The notes beneath the pieces are model-generated. The model had not been told where the DNA came from. It ran no database searches and saw only the letters and a program-made list of their open reading frames with translations. A DNA stretch of 15,000 nucleotides from Penaeus vannamei. Taxonomy: Eukaryota; Arthropoda; Malacostraca; Decapoda; Penaeidae. Shown here piece after piece: positions 8,605 through 15,000 of this stretch. Position 1 is the stretch's first letter; every line of letters starts with the position of its first letter. The position numbers and the translations under genes were made by a program. The stretch covers positions 23,184,488 through 23,199,487 of the forward strand of contig NC_091570.1 in assembly GCF_042767895.1 (NCBI RefSeq). The letters run 5' to 3'.

Positions 8605-8705
8605 GATGAGTGGGTGGATAGATGGATGGATGGAAGGAAGAAGGGAAAGAAGGAGTGAGGAGAGTGAGAGAAGGAAGAGGGGGAGGAGGAGGAGGAAGAA
8701 GAGGT
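8605..8705. repeat. GGAT and GGA/GAA patch
   Basis: A short (GGAT)n-like run near 8612-8636 leads into A/G-rich sequence ending in imperfect (GGA)n at about 8679-8702. Confidence 0.8.
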
Positions 8706-9115
8706 GTATATAATGTCACATTAAATACTGCCATATTACATAATATGCCCACATCCACATTCAGAACCACAAAACCACATTCAGTCCCCATATCCAAGCA
8801 GGATATCTATAATGCATGGCCTGCAATCAATAAAAAAAATAAAACAATGCGTTTTGTGTACACGTATGAATATTGATCTTATTTCCGTTTTCCCTTCTGA
8901 AAAAAACTGCTTGATAGAGAGAAAACATTTTTCAAAACTTACATCAACTTTCCCCTCTCGCTTAAGTCCTTCAACTCGTTTTCTTCCATCCCTAAACACT
9001 TCGTCTTAAACTTCCCCTCCTTCATTAACGTCTTACGTCACAAGACAATTTAGCCAAGTCCAAACAGCCCGGCTTCACAAAAACGTTCTTTAATAAGCAT
9101 ATAGAAAGGCAAGCA
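8705..9115. other. AT-rich non-repetitive spacer
   Basis: Complex AT-rich sequence. CCACATTCAG is repeated near 8755 and 8774, and AAGCATATAGAAAG is directly repeated near 9096 and 9111. TATATAA near 8707 and AATAAA-like words near 8828-8842 are present but unsupported by any adjoining gene. Both strands carry frames of 65 to 72 codons near 8780-9010 without splice signals, start context or recognisable motifs. Confidence 0.5.
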
Positions 9116-9256
9116 TATAGAAAGAAAGAAATCAAAAGGGAGAGGAAGAAACAGATAAATAAAGGTAAAAAAACGGAAGGAAAGAGAGGAAATAGATAAA
9201 CAAAGGCAAAGAGACATAAAGAAAGAAAGAATGTCACGTGTCATGTCACTCCCTTA

Positions 9257-9318
9257 GGCCGCTTTCACACCATGGTGACACGTCGCACGTGGCACGCCAT
9301 TTTGGTGTGAAAACGACC
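9257..9318. mobile_element. 62-bp fold-back element with imperfect 16-bp terminal inverted repeats
   Basis: GGCCGCTTTCACACCA (9257-9272) matches the reverse complement of 9303-9318 at 14 of 16 positions. The inner ten bases (TTTCACACCA / TGGTGTGAAA) are perfect and both differences are transitions. The interior is itself palindromic: CACGT-CGC-ACGTG at 9279-9291, with further pairing outside it, so nearly the whole unit can fold into one hairpin. This is the structure of a very short MITE or a solo fold-back remnant. TTA lies immediately left and ATA immediately right, so there is no clean target-site duplication. No transposase is present, and family assignment cannot be made from this copy. 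Confidence 0.5.
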
Positions 9319-9319
9319 A

Positions 9320-9630
9320 TAAACCCATTCATCCCCCCCTCCCCCCCAACAACAACCCACCAATCCAAAACAATCCCCCATTCTCCACTAACACACCTTA
9401 CACCCACCCAGCCACCCTCCCTTCCCTCTCTCCCCCACACCCAAACCCACAACCCCTTATCCACCCTTTTATCCATCCGCTCCCCGTCCAAACCTCAATT
9501 CCAATCCCCTACAACAACCCCCTCCCCTCTCGCTCCCTTCTTCCCCCAATCCCCAACCCTTAATCCAATCTCTCTTCCGGAACATCTCATTTATCCAAGT
9601 CACCCCTGCCAATCACTCTCCCCGGCATAA
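9320..9630. other. C/A-rich low-complexity spacer
   Basis: Strongly C-rich with A and T and almost no G on the plus strand, built from ACCCACC, CCAATCC and CCCTCCC words. The open frames on both strands are Pro/Thr/Ser/His or Gly/Val/Trp/Arg biased, as composition predicts. No gene seen. Confidence 0.65.
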
Positions 9631-9639
9631 TCAAGAAGA

Positions 9640-9925
9640 AAACGAGGGGCGGGGAAACGCTTGCGAGGGTGGGGAGGGAAGAGGGAGGGGGCGGAGGAGA
9701 AATCTCAGGTTGGGGAAAGGGAGGGGAAAGGGAGGGGGAAGGTGGACGCAAAAGGGAGGAATCTGGGAATAGCGGAAAGGAAGGGAAAGAGGGGAGGGTG
9801 CAGGAATCTGGGAATATTGGAGGTAGAGGGAAGGGTAAGAATCTGGAATCATAGGAAAGGTGGGAAGGGGGAGGGATCTGGGACAAAGGGAAGGCAGAGG
9901 AATCTTGGAATAAGAGGGTGAGGGG
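9640..9925. repeat. G-rich degenerate purine tract, AATCTGGGA-containing
   Basis: GGGAAGG/GGGGAGG sequence in which AATCTGGGA, AATCTTGGA or GGATCTGGGA recurs at roughly 9760, 9803, 9840, 9875 and 9900. This looks like the decayed edge of a tandem repeat. It runs directly into the 30-bp array. Confidence 0.75.
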
Positions 9926-10470
9926 AGGGGAGGGGTGTGCAACCTGAGTGAGGGGAGGGGAGGGAAGGGGAGTGCAACCGGAGTGAGGGGAGGGGAGGGG
10001 AGTGCAACCTGAGTGAGAGGAGGGGAGGGGAGTGCAAACCTAAGTAAGGGGAGGGGGGGAGGGGAGTGCAACCTGAGTGAGGGGAGGGGAGGGGAGTGCA
10101 ACCTGAGTGAGGGGAGGGGAGGGGAGTGCAACCTGAGTGAGAGGAGGGGAGGGGAGTGCAACCTAAGTAAGGGGAGGGGGGAGGGGAGTGCAACCTGAGT
10201 GGAGGGGAGGGGAGGGGAGTGCAACCTGAGTGAGAGGAGGGGAGGGGAGTGCAACCTAAGTAAGGGGAGGGGGGAGGGGAGTGCAACCTGAGTGAGGGGA
10301 GGGGAGGGGAGTGCAACCTGAGTGAGAGGAGGGGAGGGGAGTGCAACCTAAGTAAGGGGAGGGGAGGGGAGGGGAGTGCAACCTGAGTGAGGGGAGGGGA
10401 GGGGAGTGCAACCTGAGTGAGGGGAGGGGAGGGGAGTGCAACCTGAGAGTTAGGGGAGGAGGATTCAACC
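9925..10470. repeat. 30-bp G-rich minisatellite, 17 copies with A/B/C higher-order order
   Basis: TGCAACC marks each unit and starts at 9938, 9973, 10003, 10033, 10067, 10097, 10127, 10157, 10189, 10220, 10250, 10282, 10312, 10342, 10377, 10407 and 10437; a decayed copy follows near 10465. Most steps are exactly 30, the rest 31 to 35. Each unit is TGCAACC, then a GAGTGA-type spacer, then three GGGG runs. Variants are A (GAGTGAGGGG), B (GAGTGAGAGG) and C (AAGTAAGGGG, usually with a longer final G run). B is always followed by C (10003/10033, 10127/10157, 10220/10250, 10312/10342), giving composite periods of 124, 93 and 92. Because 30 is ten codons, the minus strand reads as an in-frame LHSPPLPSLR repeat; this is not evidence of a protein. 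Confidence 0.97.
10356..10374 (+). other. Canonical G-quadruplex motif
   Basis: Four GGGG runs separated by single A residues, the tightest form of the four-run consensus, lie within the last C-type unit of the minisatellite. Similar motifs occur at 9952-9970 (runs of 4, 4, 3 and 4) and near 9915-9935. Confidence 0.85.
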
Positions 10471-10514
10471 TGAGAACAGGAGGTGGGCAGGAGGGGTGGA
10501 GTCGGGGGAGGGGG

Positions 10515-10601
10515 AGGGGTAATCTAATTTATCAACGCTACTCCAACGGAGGGGTCTTGTGGCCTGATTGACTTCCGGGTTATCCCTAGCATCTCCCTTC
10601 G
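10515..10601. other. Short complex spacer with ETS-type site
   Basis: About 85 bases of ordinary sequence between the G-rich array and the next pyrimidine tract. ACTTCCGG at 10571-10578 reads CCGGAAGT on the minus strand, the ETS/GABPA consensus. A single 8-base match is weak evidence. Confidence 0.3.
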
Positions 10602-10890
10602 CCCCCCCCCCCGCCCGTCCCTCTTTCTTTACCCCGGCCTATATTCATCACTTTGGCTTAATTACTTCCCTTCTACCTTTCGCTTAATTATTTTTCTTCT
10701 ACCCTCCCTCCATTCCTTGCTTCCTCCTTCCCTCTCTCTCCTTCCTACCTTCCCTCCTCCTTTCTTCTTTCCTTCCCTCCTTCTTTCCTTCTCCCCCTTC
10801 CTTCCTTCTCCCCCTTCCTTCCTTCCCTCCCCTCTCTCCTCATCCTTCCTTCCTCCTTCCCCCTCCACCACCTACCCATCCGACCAACTC
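10602..10890. repeat. Pyrimidine-rich tract with C11 run and TTCC words
   Basis: Begins with C11 (10602-10612), passes a short complex patch to about 10690, then becomes CCTTCC/CTTCCCTCC-type sequence to about 10865. No clear long unit and no gene. Confidence 0.8.
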
Positions 10891-10936
10891 CTCAAAGACA
10901 AACTACAAACACGACACAATATTCCCCGCGCTTGAA

Positions 10937-11048
<112 letters not shown>

Positions 11049-11129
11049 AAAATATTTAAAAAATAATAAAATTTAGAATGATCTATACGATTCAGGTCGA
11101 ACTTCCAATCACCATTAATTACATAGTTA

Positions 11130-11465
11130 ATAACGGTAGGGAGGAGAGAGGGGGTGGTAGGGGGAGATGGGGAAGGAGGTGGAGGTGAGGGGAAAGGAAG
11201 AGAACAGAACGAAAGATGGGAAGAGAGGTAGGAGGAAAAGAAAGTGTTAAAGGGAAGGAGGAGGGAAGGTAGGGAAAAGTGAGGAGGGAGAGAGGGGTAA
11301 GAGCGAGAGGGGAAAGAAGAAAGAATGGGGAGAAGGGATAGGATGCGAAAGAAGGGGAAGCTGGGAGGGGAAAGCGAAGTAAGCGAAAGAGGGAGAAGAG
11401 AAGAGAAGAGAAGAGAAATGGGAGAGGAGAAGCAATGAGAATACGAGAGGGGGAGCGTGAAACAT
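11130..11465. repeat. Degenerate purine-rich tract
   Basis: A/G-rich with GGGAGA, GGAGGT and AGAGAA words; a short pure AGAAG array (GAAGAGAAGAGAAGAG) lies near 11395-11416. About 85 bases of AT-rich sequence separate it from the AC array. No gene seen. Confidence 0.8.
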
Positions 11466-11499
11466 GGAAGGCAGAGTTGCAAATGATTTATGATAATTT

Positions 11500-11619
11500 G
11501 AAATAGGAGTAACATTAAAGATGGTAATGACAGCAGCCCGGCATTGCCCGACGGCGCCGGGGAAGGGGACGAGAACGAGGCGTCGCATCGAAAGGCAAAG
11601 CGGGAATGAGATATACTGA
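11500..11619. other. Small GC-richer island with a 32-codon open frame
   Basis: A complex patch with GACGGCGCCGGGG and other CpGs stands out from A/G-rich surroundings. ATG at 11521 opens a 32-codon frame ending at 11617-11619, with a basic C-terminal half (TRTRRRIERQ). The minus strand is open too. There is no promoter, splice or conservation evidence, so it is not called a gene. Confidence 0.2.
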
Positions 11620-12260
11620 ATAAAAGAGAGAATGAAAAGACCGAATAAAAGTGGGAGCGAGATAAACTGAATAAAAAACGAACGAAATAAAATTCACGAA
11701 AGAGTGAATAAAATGGGAAAGAATAAGATTCAAATTGGACATATAATTTACTGAAATAAACTTAACAAGAGAACGAAAGAGATTCGTTACACAAAAAATA
11801 TAGACACAGAACAAGAAAAAAATGACAAACGATAGAATGAAACTGAACGAAAGAGTGAATGAGCCAAAGCCAAACATGGGCCTGAAAATAGATAAGAATC
11901 AACTATATGAAAAATGGAAGAGACAAGAAGGTCAAAAAATAACAGGAGAGACAAAAAAAAAAAAAAGCAAAACGAAACAATGAACGAACAATAAAAGAAC
12001 GAGACAAAAAAAAAAAACATAAAATAGAGAAGAAACGTCCTTGAAGAAGAAAAAGAGAAAGAAAAAAGAAATACAGAAAGAGAAAATACACAAAAATAAA
12101 GACTCAATAAAGGTGTTATGAAAGGCATTCGTTCAGGTAAATACAAAACAAGGTTGACTGACTTCTTCCCCCCCCCCCCCTTTAATAATCCCGAAATAAA
12201 TGTGATCGTGAAGAGTGAGGGTGATAGAACCATAAAAAATGAATAATAATACATATATTA
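11602..12260. repeat. A-rich degenerate region with recurring GAATAAAA and a C13 run
   Basis: GAATAAAA or CGAATAAAA recurs near 11619, 11643, 11669 and 11706. A longer segment, GGGAatGAGATAtACTGAATAAAA with small changes, is repeated at about 11602 and 11653. The rest is A-rich with GAACGAAAGAG words and A runs up to about 13. C13 occurs at 12168-12180. Minus-strand frames are Phe/Ser/Leu-rich from composition. No gene is supported. Confidence 0.65.
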
Positions 12261-12309
12261 ATTTCTTCAAACAAAATTTCAGACTGCGACCAATAACATC
12301 AACTGGTAA

Positions 12310-12475
12310 AAAATAAAATAAAAATTACAGAAGAAAAAGAAGAGTGATGAAGAAGAAGAAGAAGAGGGAGACGTGGAAGATAATGAAGAAGAAGAAAGAA
12401 GAAAGAAGAGAAAAGAAGAAAAAAAATAAGTGAGGGGAAGAGGCGAGCGGAGAGGGGAAAGGGGAAAAGAGATCC
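12310..12475. repeat. GAA/AAG-rich purine tract
   Basis: Imperfect GAA/AAG triplets (longest near 12345-12368) followed by GAAAGAAG and G-rich purine sequence. Confidence 0.85.
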
Positions 12476-12519
12476 TTCATCCCCAAACTGCACGCCCAGT
12501 CACGTCGCGGCGCCCAGTG

Positions 12520-12595
12520 TCATCCTGCAATCCTTAGATCCTGCGCTAATTTGAGCCTTCGACGCCACACAGACTCAAGGGACTTCGGGCCGAGA

Positions 12596-12597
<2 letters not shown>
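12520..12597 (-). other. Possible short terminal coding segment
   Basis: Directly beside the triplet repeat, a minus-strand frame gives a varied peptide including SLESVWRRRLKLAQDLRIAG and then a stop at about 12520-12522. A weak AG (CGGCCCGAAG) could be an acceptor. Upstream on that strand the frame runs into His codons from the ATG/GAT repeat, which is unlikely to be protein. A plus-strand frame is also open. Low confidence. Confidence 0.15.
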
Positions 12598-12966
<369 letters not shown>

Positions 12967-13059
12967 GAGAAATAGTAATAGAGTCATAGAGTCACACAAG
13001 AACGAAAGCGACAGACAGACAAAGAGAAAGATCCAGATAAAGAGAGGGGTAGGGGACGA

Positions 13060-13290
13060 GTGAGCGAGAACGTGCCTCCGCACACGCACACACAAGCACA
13101 CGCGTATGCATATTCGCACGCCCGCATTCCTCGCCGCGCACTCCCGCCCGCGCCAGTAAACTTCCCGCCCTCATGTGAATCGCCCTCAAGTCCACTCACG
13201 CCCATTAAATCGGAGTTCCAACCCCTCGGCCGGGAGACAAAAGTTAAACAGACAAAGTACTGACATTAATCGGCGCATAAATCCAAAACA
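13060..13290. promoter_or_regulatory. CpG-rich complex island with E2F-like site
   Basis: Non-repetitive, C-rich sequence with many CpGs (CGCGTATGC, CGCCGCGCACTCCCGCCCGCGCC). It includes TTCCCGCC at about 13162-13169, matching the E2F consensus. CpG density is clearly higher than in the flanks. It could be an unmethylated promoter-like element, but no TATA/initiator pair or downstream exon was found. Confidence 0.2.
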
Positions 13291-13495
13291 GACATCTCAC
13301 CTTCTCTCTCCATTCCTCTCTCCCTCCTTCTGTCTCTGTCTCTTTCTTTCTGTTTCTCTTTCTCTCTCTCGTCCTTTTCTTCTACTTTTCGTTTTTCTTT
13401 CTATTCCTTGATCTCTCTCTCCCTCCTTCCCTCCCACACCTTTCTTTCTTGTTGGTCTTGATTCCCTCTATACATTTCGTTTATTTCCTTTCCCA
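13290..13495. repeat. Pyrimidine-rich CT/TTTC tract
   Basis: CTCTCT, TTTCTTTC and CCCTCC words without a fixed unit, leading into the 31-bp array. Confidence 0.8.
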
Positions 13496-13665
13496 TTTCT
13501 GTTATCGTTTATTTTCTTTCTTTCTATTTCTGTTATTGTTTATTTCCTTTCTTTCTATTTCTGTTATCGTTTACTTTCTTTCTTTCTATTTCTGTTATTG
13601 TTTATTTCCTTTCTTTATATTTCTGTTATCGTTTACTTTCTTTCTTTCTATTTCTGTTCCCTATC
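13496..13665. repeat. 31-bp T-rich minisatellite with alternating dimer
   Basis: GTTAT(C/T)G begins at 13501, 13532, 13563, 13594 and 13625, with a decayed GTTCC copy at 13656. Every step is exactly 31 bases. Copies alternate GTTATCG, GTTATTG, GTTATCG, GTTATTG, GTTATCG. From the second copy on, the downstream text alternates TTTATTTCC and TTTACTTTC in step. The true repeating unit is therefore a 62-bp dimer. Confidence 0.95.
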
Positions 13666-13689
13666 TTCTATTTTCTACTTCCTCCCTCC

Positions 13690-13792
13690 CTCCACCGCAC
13701 ACCAAAGGTCTCACCTCGTCGTCTCCATATTGCTCTAGCGTCTCCCATTATCAGCTCCATCTAGGTACCGGCGCTGGCTGAGAGTACCTGAT
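13690..13792. other. Short complex spacer with a good minus-strand donor-like site
   Basis: About 100 bases of ordinary sequence between two minisatellites. On the minus strand an ATG near 13764 opens a frame (MELIMGDARAIWRRR) that meets GAG|GTGAGA, a near-ideal 5' splice site, near 13717. There is no upstream pyrimidine tract or promoter, so it is at most a weak first-exon candidate. Confidence 0.15.
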
Positions 13793-14178
13793 CCTCCCTC
13801 CTTCCCTCCCGCTCCTCCCTCCATCACGCCTCTCATTCCTCCCTCCTTCCCTCCATCACGCCTCTCATTCCTCCCTCCTTCCCTCCCGCTCCTCCCTCCA
13901 TCACGCCTCTCATTCCTCCCTCCTTCCCTCCCGCTCCTCCCTCCATCACGCCTGTCATTCCTCCCTCCTTCCCTCCTGCTTTTCCCTCCATCACGCCTAT
14001 TATTCCTCCCTCCTTCGCTCCCGCTCCTCCCTCCATCACGCCTCTCATTCCTCCCTCCTTCCCTCCATCACGCCTATTATTCCTCCCTCCTTCCCTCCCG
14101 CTCATCCCTCCATCACGCCTCTCATTCCTCCCTCCTTCCCTCCATCACGCCTATTATTCCTCCCTCCTTCCCTCCAGC
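13793..14178. repeat. 45/32-bp pyrimidine minisatellite, 9 copies in two lengths
   Basis: ATCACGCCT starts at 13823, 13855, 13900, 13945, 13990, 14035, 14067, 14112 and 14144, with steps of 32, 45, 45, 45, 45, 32, 45 and 32. The short form lacks a 13-base CCCGCTCCTCCCT-like segment. CTCATTCC and ATTATTCC variants follow the core. Decayed copies continue to about 14240. The minus strand reads Gly/Glu/Arg/Met repeats; the 32-base form shifts frame, which argues against coding. Confidence 0.95.
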
Positions 14179-14179
14179 T

Positions 14180-14575
14180 CTTCCTTCCATCTTACTCCTT
14201 ATTCCACCATCCTTCCTTCCATTCTACCCTTTGTTCCTCCCTCCTTCTCTCCCTCTCACTCTTCTTCCCTTACCATTCTATCACCTTCGCCTTCATCCTA
14301 TGCCACTGGATTTCCTACCCCGTCTCCCTCTTATCTTTTTCTCTCCTTTCTCTCCTCTCTCTTCCTTTCTCACCCTCATTCTGTCCTCCACCTTTCCTTT
14401 CGTCGATCTTTACCCTCTCTCCCTTCCTACTCCATCCCCGTTTCGGCCTCCTTCTCTCCATCTCTCTCCCTCCCTCCCTCCCTCCTTCCTTCCTTCCCTC
14501 TCCCAACCATCCAACCCCCCCCTCCTCCCCTCCCCCAGCCCCCTTCCCTCACCACGCCCCTCCCGCCCCCGCCAC
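14180..14575. repeat. Degenerate pyrimidine-rich tract
   Basis: C/T-rich with CCTTCC and TCTCCC words, (CCCT)n near 14467-14490 and a C8 run near 14515. It becomes very C-rich just before the possible exon at 14607. Open frames are Pro/Ser/Leu runs. Confidence 0.85.
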
Positions 14576-14606
14576 CCACCGCCCACTCCGCTCCGAACCG
14601 GTCCAG

Positions 14607-14675
14607 CGAACCCTGCAATGGGGGTTCCTGGAGCGGGCGTCGCCGATCAAGAAGAGATCTAACTGTTGCAATAAA
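14607..14675 (+). other. Possible terminal exon with polyadenylation signal
   Basis: A very long C/T-rich run ends in CCGGTCCAG at 14606, a plausible 3' splice site. The following frame encodes NPAMGVPGAGVADQEEI and stops at TAA 14660-14662. AATAAA follows at 14670-14675, unusually close to the stop. The short exon, the lack of an upstream partner and an open minus strand (containing SRNPHCRVRWTGSERSGRW) keep confidence low. No family is recognised. Confidence 0.2.
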
Positions 14676-14729
14676 CCAGTTGCAAGCCTCTTGTCTTCTC
14701 TTCGGGGGTTATTTACATTAACGAGAGGT

Positions 14730-15000
14730 TTGTTAGGGAGGAAGAGGAAGGAGAGAGAAGAGGAAAATGAGGGAAAAGAGGAAGGAGAGAGAGAGAAGAG
14801 GTAAATGAGGGAAAAGAGGAAGGAGAGGGAGAAGAGGAAGATGAGAGAGAAAAGAGAAAATAAGAAGAGCATATGGAGCGAAAAGAAGATAAAGGATAAA
14901 GAAGAACATAAGGAGGAGGAAGAGAAAGGGGGAGAAGAGGGTGGAGGAGGAGGAGGAGGAGGAGGTGGAGAAGAGAAAGGAGGAGGACGAGGAGGACGAG
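14730..15000. repeat. Purine-rich tract running off the window
   Basis: GGAAGAGGAAGGAGAGA-type sequence in which a segment like GGAAGGAGAGAGAAGAGG recurs about every 36 to 50 bases between 14738 and 14840, then GAA/GGA triplets to the edge. It continues beyond 15000. Confidence 0.85.

Noticed and set aside
9631..10468. Apparent LHSPPLPSLR repeat protein on the minus strand
   Set aside because: The repeat period is 30 bases, so any frame stays open and periodic. Units of 31, 32, 34 and 35 bases break the frame, which is not expected of a selected coding repeat.
9938..10470. CRISPR-like array with 30-base spacing
   Set aside because: The units are contiguous tandem copies without unique spacers, no cas genes are present, and the context is eukaryotic.
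13215..13223. tRNA B-box-like GTTCCAACC
   Set aside because: There is no A-box at a suitable distance upstream, no cloverleaf pairing and no T-run terminator.
13833..14105. Minus-strand Gly/Glu/Met repeat frame
   Set aside because: It is generated by the 45-base minisatellite (15 codons), and the 32-base units shift the frame.

Overview
This window looks like nuclear DNA from an animal with an exceptionally repeat-rich genome. There is no bacterial-style gene packing and no ribosome-binding sites. Most of the 15 kb is microsatellite, degenerate purine or pyrimidine tract, or minisatellite. Short islands of ordinary complex sequence, mostly 80 to 350 bases, lie between them. The mix of long (CT)n/(GA)n, (AC)n, (GAT)n, (GATA)n, (GGGA)n, (CCTA)n and kilobase-scale GGAAGG-type purine blocks resembles decapod crustaceans such as penaeid shrimps and crabs. 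That assignment is inference from general knowledge of those genomes; no diagnostic gene was seen.

No complete protein-coding gene, rRNA, tRNA, CRISPR array or intact transposon could be supported. The long open frames are artefacts of repeats that contain no stop codons, and their translations are Leu/Ser, Leu/Pro, Glu/Gly, Arg/Glu or Pro/Ser runs. A few complex islands have exon-like properties. The best is 5893-5993 on the minus strand, with a matched acceptor and donor. Weaker ones are at 2093-2203, 3660-3797, 4059-4165, 12520-12597 and 14607-14675. None matches a protein family I recognise, and in several cases both strands are open. They are hypotheses, not genes.

Layout: 1-2625 is a compound CT/CCTCTT array, then purine tracts with (GGGA)n and (GA)49, a 12-bp-arm hairpin at 1642-1677 and a GC-rich island near 2100. 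2626-5160 is AT-rich sequence, a pyrimidine tract, an exon-like island near 3700, and a decayed 21-bp minisatellite at 4166-4840. 5235-6885 is pyrimidine tracts, the best exon candidate, a GGAT/GGTT minisatellite, (GATA)15 and a 29-31-bp pyrimidine minisatellite. 6889-7130 and 8270-8600 are complex, possibly regulatory islands on either side of (CT)40 and a long purine tract. 8700-9320 is AT-rich sequence ending in a 62-bp fold-back element. 9640-10545 is G-rich and contains a 30-bp minisatellite with a higher-order pattern and G-quadruplex motifs. 10602-12475 holds pyrimidine, (ACAT)5(AC)44, purine and A-rich sequence. 12480-13290 holds (GAT)33, a long (GA)n and a CpG-rich island. 13290-15000 holds a 31-bp dimeric minisatellite, a 45/32-bp minisatellite, a possible terminal exon and a final purine tract.

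The most distinctive content is the repeat architecture itself: several unrelated minisatellites, two with higher-order order, and strong purine/pyrimidine strand asymmetry. I found nothing that amounts to a new multi-gene system.
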